Part shown: one piece after another, positions 1 through 12,085 of the stretch
Layout of the letters: each line of letters begins with the position of its first letter
Numbering within the stretch: the first letter of the stretch is position 1
From: Lunularia cruciata
Lineage: Eukaryota > Streptophyta > Marchantiopsida > Lunulariales > Lunulariaceae
Assembly (NCBI GenBank): GCA_948567375.1
Contig: OX419756.1
Span: 30,296,552-30,360,551 of the forward strand
Length of the DNA: 64,000 nucleotides
Direction: 5' to 3'
Notes under the pieces: generated by a model
What the model was told of the DNA's origin: nothing
Databases searched by the model: none
The model's input: the letters and a program-made list of their open reading frames with translations, nothing else
Translations under genes and position numbers: made by a program

Positions 1-1124
1 AGTTATAAAGCAATAGGTATTGGTACCATGCTCATCAAGATGTTTGATGGTGTTGTGAGGACACTTGTTGACAAGCAGCATGTTCTTGAGTTGCGGATGA
101 ACTTGATATCTTTGGGTACTTTGGACTCAAATGGTTGGAGGTGGGGAGCAGAAAATGGAAGATTGAAGGTATCAAAAGGACCATTGGTGGTAATGAAGAG
201 CCAAAAGGTAGAAAATATTTGTGAGCTAGTTGGAGACACCATTATAAGTGGAGTGGCGGTAATAACTTTTGAAAAAGAAGATTGCAAAGATCTCACACAC
301 GGTGACACCTAAGTTTGGGTCATATGAGTTTGGGACATGTAAAAGAATTATCCAAGCAACAACTATTGAAGGGCATGAACAGGGTGAATTTGGTGAATTT
401 TGTGTGGTAATGTGGAATTTGGTGAGCATTGTAGGATAAGAAAGGAACAGAGGTGAAATTTTCACACAGCAGTTCACTATATAATTAAATTTTAGACTAT
501 GTGCATCCTGATGTTTGGAACTTGCACGTATAACTTCAAAATCTGGAACATTATATTTTGTAACCTTAGTATATGGCTACTCTAGGTGAGTATTGGTCTA
601 CACCTTGAATAGTTTTTCTATATCTTTAAACCATGGAAGTTGATGATGGAGTAACAAACCAAAAGGAGAGTGAATTTTTTAAGATTTAAGAATAATGGTG
701 GATAATACAAATCTGGAGAGTTTGATAGATATTTTAGGAGTGAAGGGATAGTTTACCACTTCACCATACTGGGTAATCCTCAAAAAAATGGTTTGGAAAG
801 ATGGATAAACTGTACACTCTTGGAGAAAGCTCAAAATATGTTCAGCAATGCTTGATAGAAGAAGAAATTTTGGGTAAAAGTTATAAATGTGGCTTGAGAT
901 ATGGTAAACATTTCTCCCTCTTTTTCTCTTGAGTGTAAGATACCTATGGACAAATGGTCTGATCTAACTAAAAATTCCTCTTCACTTAGAGTGTTTGGAT
1001 GCATAGCTTACGCTCATACTCAACAACAGCAAAGTACAAAATTAGATCCCAAATCTAGAAAGTATATATTCTTAAGATATGAGAAGGATTCAAAGAGATA
1101 TAGATTGTGTGTTAAAACAGATTA
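1..1124 (+). pseudogene. pol: Ty1/copia pol remnant: GAG-pre-integrase and integrase
   Basis: Broken copia-type polyprotein on the plus strand, with its 5' part outside the window. Translation of 28-312 reads like the stretch before the copia integrase (LVDKQHVLELRMNLISLG), and 309-360 gives LGHMSLGHVKELSKQ, the usual GAG-pre-integrase box. Near 421-470 a CEHC zinc-binding pair survives. Around 790-860 ERW..CTLLEKAQNMFSNA matches the end of the integrase core, and 901-1124 gives the region after it (LRVFGCIAYAH, DPKSRKYIFL). Several frameshifts and stops lie between these blocks, so no integrase could be made. In a working element this enzyme inserts the cDNA into the genome. The family call is secure; domain edges are approximate. 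Confidence 0.85.
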
Positions 1125-1267
1125 AGCTAAAGAAAAATATTTTAATGCACTTTATTAGCTTTATTTTTCCAAATAGCTTTCCAAATTTTTGTTGTAGATA
1201 TTTAGATGTATGCTTTTTGAGAACTGCCATATTAGAACCTCACCTTTTATTTATAAAAATTGGGTGA

Positions 1268-1287
1268 AATATATATATATATATATA
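1268..1287. repeat. (AT)n microsatellite
   Basis: About ten AT dinucleotides in a row inside the decayed copia pol, between the integrase and reverse transcriptase remnants. Likely slippage after the element died. Confidence 0.9.
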
Positions 1288-1552
1288 AATCTTGATAGGG
1301 ACAATTTTTTGAGACTAGTACAATGGAGATGACTAATATGTCTGAAGAAAAAGAAACTAATCAACTCAAATATTGTTAAGATAAAGATTGATATAGAAAT
1401 TGAAGACATCTCATCTTAGATAGATATCCTGAATGATCCACTTCAAGGGGAAAGTAAACAACTTATACATGAATCTAGGTATCCAGATAGAGATAGAAGG
1501 ACTCCAATGAGGTAGTAATCATATGAGCATTCATTTGTACCCTACACTCTTC

Positions 1553-2400
1553 TTACTTGAAATGGAAAGTCTTCTTCATGTGAGAAGGCCATACAAGATT
1601 CAAGAGTGTCAAAGATGGCACAATGTGATGGAAGTGAAGACTGAAGTCTTCATCCATAAACCAAACTTGGAGACTTGATAAATTGCTTGTGGGAAACAAG
1701 GCTCTTGGTTGTAGATGGATATTCTGGAGGGAAGAAGGAATGACTTCAAAAAACAAGTGGAGTTTGGTACAAAGCAAGGATTTTAGCAAAGTGTTATAGC
1801 AAAAAGGAAGGTATTGACTAATGAGATATTTTCACCAATGGTAAATTTCTCTTCAATTTGTGCATTGTTTGCAACTGTTACTTTGCATAATTTGGAATTG
1901 GAGTAATTAGATGTAACAACTGGAAATTTACATGGAGAATTGGAGGAGGAGATTTCCTTGCATCAATTGGAAGCTTTTGTAGTACCAAGGAAGGAGAACC
2001 TAGTTTGAAGGCTACAAAAATCTTTATTTGGATTGAAGCAAAGTCCAAAACTATGGTACATAAAATTTGATGCATTCATGTTGAAGCATAGATGCAACAT
2101 AAGTGAGTTGGATTGTTGTATCTACCTCAAGAAGCTACATGGGCCTAGATATTTTGATTTGATTATCTTGATACCATATGTGGATGATAGTGATGATTGC
2201 AGATGACATGGTTGAAGTGGAGAAATTGAAACCACTGCTTGGTAAGAATTTTGATATGAAGAATTGTGTTCTTCAAAGAGGTTGCTTGGGATTTAAATCC
2301 ATCAAGATAGGAGTAAAGGAAAACTATGGATATCTCAAAGGAGGTACAAGGTAAATTTAATTGCACATTTTTGCATGGAGAGTTCCAAATATTTGAATAT
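1553..2400 (+). pseudogene. pol: Ty1/copia reverse transcriptase remnant
   Basis: Continuation of the same copia element. Conceptual translation in shifting plus-strand frames gives recognisable copia RT blocks. They are a GCRWIF..EEGM..KNKW start, LDVTTGNLHGELEEEI (usually LDVKTAFLHGELEEEI), a WYIKFDAFMLKH block, and LIPYVDDSDDC where an active YVDDMLI motif would be. The YVDD pair of aspartates is still visible near 2175-2200, but stops and indels occur every 50 to 150 bases. The role would have been reverse transcription of element RNA in virus-like particles. The decay is far worse than in elements B or C, so this insertion is old. Confidence 0.8.
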
Positions 2401-3210
2401 TTAGAGGCAAATATTTTTAAGAGATCATTGGCACAATGTTAGTCAATTGAGACGGAGAGAGAATTAAGCAAATGTTTCGTATGAGTTTAATGTATGCAAT
2501 GATTTGCACCTAACCAAACATCTCATATGATGTGAGCATTGTGAGTCTATATATTGCAAATCCTGCAAATAACATTGGGAAGTTGTGAAGTGGATAGTTA
2601 GTCACTTGAAAGGGACAATAAATATTAGCACTATCTTTAGTGTTCAGAAGTACCAAGAAGGAGTCATTACAAATAAGTACATATAGATTTTGTGGGAAAT
2701 CTGGATAAGAGAAGGTGTATACTAGGATTTGTATTTGCTATTATTGGTGGTCCATAAAGTTGGAAGTCAAATCCCCCTCTACAGTTGCTCTTTCAAAAAC
2801 AAAGGTAACTAAAGATGTTATTTGCTCTTTCAACAACAAAGGTAACTAGAGCTTTTATATGGCTGCACAGATTAGCCAAGGATGTAGGACTTAGAGAAAT
2901 GAAGTCCAAGCTTTAGAGCGATAGCCAGTGCGGTATTCACTTGGCTACAAATCAGGTGTACAATACTACAACAAAGTATACCGATGTGAGACACTATTTT
3001 ATAAGCAAGCCGTTACAAATGGAAAAATAAAATAAATCTCGAGCACTAAGGTTAGCTAGTATGGAAACGGAGAAATATCTCCAGCACTGAGGTTAGCTAG
3101 TATGTTAATTAAACCTACTCATTTTGAAAAGTTCAAACTATGCATGAACATACTCAATGTTTGACGTTGCTGATCGTGTAACTGAATGCTTTTCAGAAAT
3201 AGAATTCAAG
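2401..3210 (+). pseudogene. pol: Ty1/copia RNase H remnant
   Basis: Final domain of the copia polyprotein. Recognisable pieces include MYAMIC..PNISYDVS, the segment around 2690-2720 that translates as VDFVGNLDKRRCILGFVFA (usually YVDADYAGDLDKRRSTTGYVF), and TTKYTDVRHYFI near 2970-3000, the conserved TKHIDVRYHFI end block. The frame is repeatedly broken. The polypurine tract and 3' LTR follow in the order expected for a plus-strand copia element. Confidence 0.75.
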
Positions 3211-3223
3211 CCAAAGTGGAGAG
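3211..3223 (+). other. copia polypurine tract
   Basis: The purine-rich run AAAGTGGAGAG lies directly before TGTTGAG, as the plus-strand primer does before the 3' LTR of copia elements. It follows the RNase H remnant on the same strand. Confidence 0.6.
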
Positions 3224-6200
3224 TGTTGAGTTTGTCTTGATATTTAATCAGCAAACGACCGTTGATATTCATTCGGGAAATGAGCGCAGACGGACCAGTG
3301 ACAGACTTCGAGTTAACGACTAAGTAAGGTAGCCAAGGGCAGGACAGGCCTTAAAACTACACTCAGCGGGAATATGCAAGAGGACGAAATTGACGAGATC
3401 CATTCAGTCAATAATATACCCGAAGATCAGATTGACTAGTATGACAGGCCTTAAGCCCTAAAACTACACTCAGTCGAGAGTATGCAATCGAGAATATGCA
3501 AAAGAACGAAATTGACTAGACACACTCCGTCAATAATATTCCCGAAGATCTCCCGAAGATCAGATTGACTGGTAACAATCTCTAACTGCGTGGCGTTTCA
3601 GTAAATCGGGTTTGACACTGTTCGGCCGTGGATGTAGTTTTGGGTGCGTGGATGTAGCGTCTGGTGCAGGAAGCGAACCACGTATATCCTGTTGTGAATT
3701 GCTGTGAATTGCTGTGAATTGACTATGAATGTATTGTTTGATAGTGTGTGGATACCTCGAAACAGGAATTTCTAACAATTAGGAGGAATGTTTATCAGTC
3801 TGTGGTCGCGAAGTGGTAACTAGAGAAATTCACTCTCGCGTCTTGAAGTGGCTCTAGTTGTACGGCACAGGAACCCATGTGTATAACTACACAAGCGAAG
3901 TCTCCCAGGAGCAGACGTTTCATCTAAGCTCTGATCCGTCCCGATTAATGTGTCCATTTGAGCATGCTTGTTCTGATGGTGATCATCCCATTATCATTGG
4001 ATACCTATCAGGTTTTATACATTATTGGCCTGCTAAGTAGTTCCAACGAAGACAGAGTAGACGTTGCAGGACATCGTAGTAGAGACTAATGTTAATTCAC
4101 TGATTCTCATGCTTGGCCTCTACTCTGTAAGGGGTGAGGGGATCCCACACCCATGGGACAAGACACCTGGTATTCTTCGCTCCGAAGACGTTGAGGATTG
4201 CACTTGTGGATTATTGACCGTGAGCTCTCCAGAATCACCATGAAATGAACCACTCCCGGACACACCTTTACAAACTCCAGCCGCTTCGAGCCCGTCGGCT
4301 TGAGAATAAGCATTACCGTATGGATTAGTACTGATAACTGCCAAACACTTGTCAACTGTGATGGTCATGGCAGCGATGCCTGCATCACCGTTAGGTGAGT
4401 TGAGACTCTCGATTAAGAAACTCCCTGCTGCATGTGCGCAACAGCAGAACTCAGGGCAGCGCTTTACAGGATTCCCAACCCAACCCTATGGCACCACTTG
4501 GGAGTTACTCACGCTAGAAGGAAGGAGTAAGCTTGAGTACCGCAAACGCTCATTCAGAATTTCTTCATAAGCACATCTCGGCGGTCAGAATTAGATAGAT
4601 GGAACGAGCTTCCGTCCCGAATTACTTCATTGACTGCACTACAATGGCCTGAATATCAGCCAGAGTGAATCCTTGCCCAGAGGATAATTTCAGAAATCTC
4701 CCAGGAGCAGTTTATGGTTCGAGCAAAAGGGATGCTGTAAAACATAGTGCCGGGTAACTTGCCACCAGTTGCCAGTCTGCTTCTTCGCAGAAACTGGAAG
4801 TTGGGGTGACAGAATGTCTTGTTAAACAGGCGCAAATTCGACCTCTGCTTCTTGTAGAAGTCACCGTGGTAGGCAACCAAGAGCTTGATCGTGTCCTCTC
4901 TGCCTGACATAACTGGGCCAAATTTGTAGTCAAATATGATTGTAGGCTCAGGAACAAGCCCATCTCCACCCGGACTGTGGAGGTGTTTGCGCCGAGTTAT
5001 CCGGTCCTGAGTTGAATTCCTGAAAGATGTAGCATATGTCGTAGTGTCCGTTGTAGCTTGCGAATTGTGCACAAGAATACATGGGATGAGAAGAAAACAA
5101 TTTGGGATGACTACATACTACCTTTGACAGTTGTGGATTAATTCTGTGACAAGGAAAGACCTCAGATCGTTCAAGATACGATATCGATTAAGATAGGTTC
5201 AGGTTCAACTCGAAATGGTTAAAATTGTACCAGGTAGATTTCAGACCTGGAAGAATACTGCTGTGGAAAGGAGAACAAGGCTGACGACTCGAGCTCAATT
5301 TAATGAATTATTTCATCCTTTATACAAGTATCCAAAACTTCGTGACAATGTTGTTACATTGGCCTTGGACGAGGCCACTAAGTTTTTATACTACTATACA
5401 AGTCGATGCTGCTTCCTAGACACGGTTTCCATTATGCCTTATCTTAGAATCGATTGACAAGGCTTGGTGATAGCTGACTGGACTGTGGTGGCGGAGAGGC
5501 AGAAGAATGACGAGTTCTCTAGCATATCTCTCGATCTACAGTAGTTGACGATGTTTGTAAAATTTAGCGCTACACATCGCTTCTCATGAACTTATTTTAG
5601 ATCGCGATCTTTTAGCTGAACTTTATCCTAGTTTTGCAAAAAGATTAACTCCAACTTTAAATTGGTCTGAATACCCTGATCATATAACTTTTCGTGGTGT
5701 ACTTAATCCAGTTACAGCTTATTTTACAGAAATTGCCCTCAACTTCGTTTTCTCATGTCTTGATAATGTGGCAAAATGCTTAATGGTCCGGTGAATTCAG
5801 CGACAATTACAAAGCCAAAAGGTACCCGAATGCCAGCAGTTCACAACCCTTCTTCAGATTCTGGTTGAAAGTCCGTGCATAATCTCGATTTGACATTGTG
5901 ACTTGACACTAAAGCTTGCATATCATGTAAAAGTGCGAAAAGATGCCGATACGATGTCAGCTGTAGCCTCTTCGTAATATCTGTGGCATATCACGATAGA
6001 TTCCTCGAACTCTTGCGTGTCATGTGCAGAAAAGTAAACAGGAGTTCTGTGGAGGGTGTTGACGTACCTTTGAAACCGCTATTGCTTGGAAATAAGGGTA
6101 TCATGAAATTGCTAAAGAACGCATGAATACTGTACGAAGATATAATTGCTATTAACCCTTCGGCTGATTGATGTACAGTAACGAGGAATTGTGTACTGGT

Positions 6201-7375
6201 TATGTTGAAAGTGTCCGAATCCTTCTGTTCTGTATTTGATGTAGTATATGTCACTTGGCATGCACGACTGTACCCAATTACCAATCGAATTTAGAGGCGC
6301 AAGGGCAACTTCTACAAATGTTCCTTGACAGCACTACTGTACCCGGTGCGCAGGAAAGGGAGTTCATAAATCCCATCTGCCTCAGCTCGGTATAAACGGT
6401 GATTGCACGCACCCGCATCTGATCAGATCTAGTTTGTGTACACGGAAACAGAGGAGTCACTGTGGCACCAAAGTCCAGCTGACAGGCATTACATATCCAG
6501 ATGTGTCCCATCTGCATCCCAAATTTTGGTCTAGCTGTGCAGTGTAGAGTTCATCATCTCGTTTTTCCTTCGAAGAGTTCTTCATCTCCTCCGTCACCAT
6601 AACCTCTCAGTTGTTTGAGACTCGGGAAACAGAGGCGAGATGTTTGTTAGATTTCTCGATAGTATAATTTCGCTTCTGCTCTCTTGCTTAGCCGATGACA
6701 TCTAAGCAATACTCATTACACTGAGTTGATACTTGACGTCAAGTCTTAACGTTCCCACAATCCCGCGACGCATTGTCCCCCATTGACGTCTGCCGTTCTT
6801 CGTACTTACGGGTAAAGTGTGCATGGTTTGGATTCCAGGATGAACTGACTAGAGCATTCAAGAGACTCTATTGATACCCGTAGATAATTTGGTTTCGATT
6901 GATATTGATTGGAGGGTCCAAGACATAGAACAGTCCGTGAGGTTTCATACTTCAAGTTTCCCGTTTTACATGGCATTCGTCCAGTCTACTGCATGGACAT
7001 GATTCCTGGCTAATCCACATGTGAAGACAGGGTGGTAGGATGGGATGTGATTCCAATTCCGATGTCTTGATGTAGTGGCGGTCTCGTTTTTAGCTTGGCG
7101 TAACTAAGATGCATGAAATAAAGCCGAAGTTGTTTCAGGAGGAAGTTATGTGAGAAATGCAGGAATATTTTGTAGTCTACCGGATATACTTGTCAGTCTT
7201 GTTTTGATAACCTTCTAATGAGGTAAAACTTTGTTCGCTGCTGTTCCCGCGTTAATGTGCCAAGGTGCCAACTTATTCCTGTGCGGGTGGTTCTTTCCAC
7301 GCAAGGCCCTAGTGCATTGAGCGTAAAAACTCAAAGGGACTTGATATTTCCAAATCCATTTACTATATTTCAACA
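3224..7375 (+). other. Possible very long copia 3' LTR or unrelated GC-richer segment
   Basis: The LTR start TGTTGAG at 3224 follows the polypurine tract. From here to about 7375 the DNA is visibly richer in G+C than the AT-rich copia remnant before it and the AT-rich DNA after it, and the change on the right falls at a TCAACA. Those two ends would form a TGTTGA...TCAACA terminal inverted repeat, suggesting one LTR of about 4.15 kb. A shorter LTR ending at TTCTAACA (3769-3776) is also possible. The segment holds only short, frame-shifting ORFs (for example minus 4656-5072, plus 5215-5457, minus 5991-6284) that I cannot assign. The 5' LTR is outside the window, so neither reading can be tested here. 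Confidence 0.35.
3343..3574. repeat. Diverged tandem duplication, two units of about 100-130 bp
   Basis: Unit one (3343-3442) and unit two (3443-3574) share GACAGGCCTTAA, AAACTACACTCAG, GACGAAATTGAC or its variant, CAATAATAT and CCCGAAGATCAGATTGACT in the same order. Unit two has extra internal duplications (AATATGCA twice, CCCGAAGATC twice). It lies just inside the presumed copia 3' LTR, where U3 enhancer duplications are common. Confidence 0.75.
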
Positions 7376-7897
7376 CGCCAAATTATGAGTTTCTCAAGTA
7401 AAGGAAGTCTAAATTAGTAGAATGTTTAAGTATTTTTTAGTTTTGTTTTCTTGTCCTGTCTAGGATGTGAACTTACCAACAATTTTGTAGACTGTTGTAG
7501 AGTTTAATTTCTCCTTTACTCATGGTTCACAAGTTGAATAGACTAACTTGCAAACATATGAGAGCTAACCATGAGACATTGCACAGCAGGCAGTCCAAAA
7601 TGATGTAACAAGAAATCTTGTTGACTTCACTTGTTTGCAATATTTGGCAGATGCAATGTGTACTTTCATCCAAGACTAAAGGTTTGGAGCATTAAGAGAC
7701 CCATGTAACTTAGCAGATCACTCTGAACCGTTAGTCTCTTTGTATGCAATGCACACTTTACAACACTAGATTTTTCATGGAGACTATTTCTTGTAAAGAA
7801 GTCAGTAAAATGAAATTTCATAATGAAGCCTCTTGTCGAATTTCACTTGAAAGCCGGGAGAGTACTAGTATAATTGCTTGAAAGAGAGTAATTTGAA

Positions 7898-8287
7898 CTA
7901 GATGTCAATGTCTGCCATTATAAGGCTTTTGTGGTTACTAGAAAAAAATTTCACAATAAATACTGCAAGGTTCAATTCATCATAAAATTTCCCAACTAAA
8001 CATTTGAATAGAACTGAGATTATGAAGAAATTGATTGCGAAAGCCTTTGGATTACAAAAAGAGGACTGATCAGAATCCTTTGCCATTTGAAGACCTTTGA
8101 TTGTAGGACCAGAATTCACCATTTTTGCAAAAAATGGGACAATACTTTGGCCATCTACTCGATGCAAAAAGCAGATCAGCTTGGAATGACTTGCCTCAGG
8201 ACTACCAGACTCACAAGCATCCAAGAATCTTGCCTTCCAAGTTTTTGAATTCCTTGTACTTCGAGCAGATATAGAAAAGGATTGCAA
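7898..8287 (-). CDS. Hypothetical ORF, 129 codons
   Basis: The longest open stretch in the 7.4-13.5 kb interval. The translation has no zinc knuckle, protease, polymerase or integrase motif, no clear signal peptide and no repeats. The serine-rich start (MQSFSISARSTRNS) and a hydrophobic middle (FFIISVLFKCLV) are the only visible features. No neighbouring ORF supports it, and chance openness in AT-rich DNA or a fragment of an old element is as likely as a gene. I do not recognise it. Confidence 0.2.
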   Translation of the reverse strand: MQSFSISARSTRNSKTWKARFLDACESGSPEASHSKLICFLHRVDGQSIVPFFAKMVNSGPTIKGLQMAKDSDQSSFCNPKAFAINFFIISVLFKCLVGKFYDELNLAVFIVKFFSSNHKSLIMADIDI

Positions 8288-10999
8288 TCTAAAATCATTT
8301 GCAACAAATATTCTTGCCAGTCATATGTATCTAACACTTCTTATTACATCTTCCTATATTCAATAAAGGGTGGTGTTAAAGAAAATGGATCCTAATACCT
8401 AACTCTCAAATGAAATTCTAGGATGCATGCAATTCTCATGTACTTTCTATACAAGTAAGAGATTGATTTTCACTACTTCCTTCATAAGATTTTTGAACTG
8501 ATTACTAGCTGTTTGAGGAAAGGTGTAACTTGTTGAAGAAATTTATAGCTCTTATAGGATCAACATCTGATTAATTTTTTGTGGCTCTAAAAATTGGATC
8601 CTCTCTAACAATATAGGAAATTATGCTAGGCACCTGATATATGTTTTGACATGGTGTCAAAATTCTGTACCAAGAAATTTTCTATGATTTGACTTCAAGA
8701 CTCAATAACTGCATGAACCTATCAGTTCTTCACATGAATTAAAACATTGCTATAATGTGCATGACTATCTTATCCAATGCCCAGTAATATTATGATTCAA
8801 AGAATAGCACATAAATATGAATAAAAGCTAATATACATTGTGCTCCTTTCCTAGTTTCAAGCTAGAAGAAGATTCCCTAGTACTCAATTGAATTGAGGAT
8901 GAATTAAAAGGTATTGCAGGTGATTTTAATTTCTAGTTACACACCATAAATAGCTAAGATCAACACAAATACATCATAGTTCCAGAAAGTGCGGTTGAGA
9001 AGAAATTTCAGGTTTTCTAAGTTGTATTGAATGGACAAATCTCAAGGTAAATTGTTAATCAAATGTATAGACAGTTCAACGTAAAATAAGAACAAGCTAA
9101 ATGTCTCAACTTCTTGGGGTCTAGTGGAACTGGACATGATGACATGATCAAATAGCACCCACAAACTCTAGAGCACCAGCACCTACTTCCACCTAGAAGT
9201 CTACTTCCACAAGATGCTTGCTTTTGCCAGACGCTTGGGAATCCACCACCAAATTTGGGAAGGATGTGGAAATCAGAAAACATTAGGTGAATTTTTTCTC
9301 ATTTAGAACTCCCCAATTGACAAGAGACTCAAAATTATTGGTGGGAGGTGTGGAAATATATTGAATGTGTGTGGAAATATCAGTTCACAAACTGAAAGAT
9401 CATATTTGTGACACATGGGATAACAAAAAGGATATGAAGATGGTAAGTATTAAAGAAAGGAAACTATGTAGGATAACAAGAATCCATCAATCCTTACAAC
9501 TATTAAACACAAGAGGTAAATGGGGTTAAGCCTTACTATTGGGAACATAAATCTGTTATATAATACCTAAGCTATTTGAGTTATGAAAATTGGATGGTAT
9601 TATGGAAACATCAAAAAATGTATCCACTAGTGTAATCACTCTCTTAATGTGATTGCTAATGTGATCTAATATATCTCCTAATGTGATCACTCTTCCATGG
9701 TTTGCACTAACCAACCAATACTCTCTCTAAATATGTGTCCATTGCTCTAGAGAGACCAATGGATATAAATTGTCTAAAATCAGTTGCAAAGTAGGAAAGT
9801 GAAAGGTGGTATTTCTTGATGTTCACTATGATAGGTTCTCATTCACTCCCATATGACTTTATCATATGCTATATCTATTGTTCCATATACCTTTAGGGCT
9901 AGAGGAATAAAGATTTGACTCCCCATATACCCCTATACTTAGAGACTTAAGTTGATATAACTCTAATTGCAGCCCATCCATGAGGATGGGTAATCACCCC
10001 CTCCAAGATTGTATTGCATGTGGGATTTGTGACCACAACATCTACTATTATCACCTGATCATCTCAAACCAAATACAAATTTGCACTAACTTGTGTTATT
10101 TGCAAAGCATATCAATGCTCCTTCCATATGATATATCTACTCTCCCATACCATAATAAGAATTATAGCTCTGATGGTACCATGGGTAGTTATCCTCCTCC
10201 AAAAGGGCACCAAGTCATATGGATCCCTATTGCATCTAGTGTAGAACCCCATTCATAAGGGATTAATGAAGATGGAGATGGGTAGAACCTCATTGCTATA
10301 GAGAAAATAGTTAAGTGTGAGTTTGAATGCCTTAATATATTGTTGACCTAAAATCAAAGAGCTTGCACTTTTGCCAAAGCAAGAGAAATTTTAGCACTAG
10401 TAGCACAAGGAATGGATGAGTCAACTAAGAGGGAATGTAGCCCTTGTTGAAACCATAGATCCATCAAGGATGAGTACAAACCTCTAGTCCAATCAAAAGG
10501 TAAGTAGGAATGGATGCAATGCCATCTTGTGCCTCTAGGGATAAGCTATCTCATGTTTGCAACAATAACCCTTGGCACCTATTAGCAACCAAAAAAAAGA
10601 GGAAAATAGAGTTTTAGAGAGAAGCAAACTACATAAAAACACTAAACATACCCTCTCCTCCACAAATAGTACGATTGACTCCTTCACCATCATTCTCCCT
10701 TCAAGAAACACCTCACTCTACATCAATTTGGAGTTGCTACTTTGGGGGTTTGTGAGGTATTATAACACTTATGTATTTTCTTGAAAATAGATATTGAGAA
10801 TGCCTTTAGTATTGTAGAATTTATCTCTAGAAAGTTAAGTCAAGCTATGGATCTTTGGCAAGTCTTTCTCCTTTTGTGTAGCCCTTCTACAATTCTCATT
10901 CTTAACTAACAATAAGGCCTCTATAAGAAGGATTTGTTGCTTTCAAAAAAAATTTCCACAATAAGAGATCCTTTAAAGGCACTTCTATTTAACCATGGC

Positions 11000-11900
11000 T
11001 CATTTTCTAGGTCTTTTTCCTTCTACTTTGATCATACTATGTTGTGTCTATCATTTCTTTGTAGAGAATACACATTTTTTAGACTAATCTAGTCTAGATT
11101 AGGTAGGCTTTTGACCCCTTGATTACTAAGCTTCACATTGTAGGCTTGAGAGTCAAGATGTCAAAGTACATGGCATAAACTCATTTAAATATTACTCCTC
11201 TTTTTTTATTCCTCCTTTTTAAGTATTCTTCTAATTCTCAGAGCATATATTACACCTATAGATGGCTTATGTATTCTTAGCGTATAAGTAAGGTTCAAGG
11301 ATTCTATCATATGCTTTCTAAATGTTGCCTTTGAAAATTTATATCCCGTACTTAGATGAGCATAGTCAATTAGGAGAACCATTTTGGCATTTGCTTTAAG
11401 ATCCTTTAGTATTACTTATTCACATACCTACCTACTTTGCATATTTTCTTCTTCTCCAACCTTCCTATTATGTTTGAGGTTTTTATAGGAGGCTTTGGGG
11501 AGTCCTTGGTGACATCATTGGATCAAGGACTTTAGAGTGTGTAATAAGAGATTAAACACATAGATAAATATCTCTACTAAATTTATGTGAAGGTTTAGGC
11601 CTAATATTTAAGGAAGAGATTGCATCTATAATATTTTTTGGCAGTTGTGCAATCTTGGACATCTTTACTTTCCTCTTATCTTTTAGTTATTAATAGGCCA
11701 ATTTTAAAGATGCATGTGATTGAGGTGGATGAAGATTTTGTCTCTCCAATGTACTATTGTGATAAACCAGAGATATCTCCAAGTATAGGGGTATGTTAAA
11801 GGTCACTAGCTTGCTTTTTCTACTTTGGTGTTATATGATCTGTATATATGATATTTGATATTTGATATATTTTTCAATGATAATATAAGATCTTACCATA
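11000..11900. repeat. Diverged dispersed repeat copy R1
   Basis: Shares a colinear series of blocks with 40300-42100. They include TAGGCTTTTGACC, GGCTTGAGAGTCA followed by TCAAAGT, ACCTACTTTGCAT, and AAAGATG.ATGTGATTGAGGTG followed by TCTCTCCAA. Indels separate the blocks, so the copies are old. Part of the left extension (about 10340-10420, ACTAGTAGCACAAGGAAT) matches 42200-42260 in inverted orientation, so one copy has been rearranged. No coding sequence is visible; it could be a non-autonomous LTR element. Confidence 0.5.
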
Positions 11901-11977
11901 CTAGACAACCTAAAGTATCAAATTCACTTTTTATTCTGTGTCTTCTTTTTGAGTATGCTCTACAAAGAGCACTTGTT

Positions 11978-12085
11978 GTTATATATGTCAAACTTTATAC
12001 ACACTATTGAAACATCCAAGAAGCATCACTTTTGTGATGCTTCTTAGATGTTTAAATAGTGTGTATACCATTTGACTTATATAAC
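11978..12085. repeat. Near-perfect 108-bp hairpin (MITE-like or small-RNA precursor-like)
   Basis: Starts GTTATATATGTCAAACTTTA and ends with the near complement CATTTGACTTATATAAC. The inner arms AAGAAGCATCAC and GTGATGCTTCTT pair perfectly around a TTTT loop near 12031. Only a few mismatches occur over about 50 bp per arm. It may be a miniature inverted-repeat element or give a hairpin RNA; the very short loop is atypical for a plant microRNA precursor. Confidence 0.75.

Noticed and set aside
4656-5072. Minus-strand ORF of 138 codons as a possible host gene exon
   Set aside because: No known domain, no convincing splice partners, and neighbouring frames are full of stops. Left as part of an unidentified segment.
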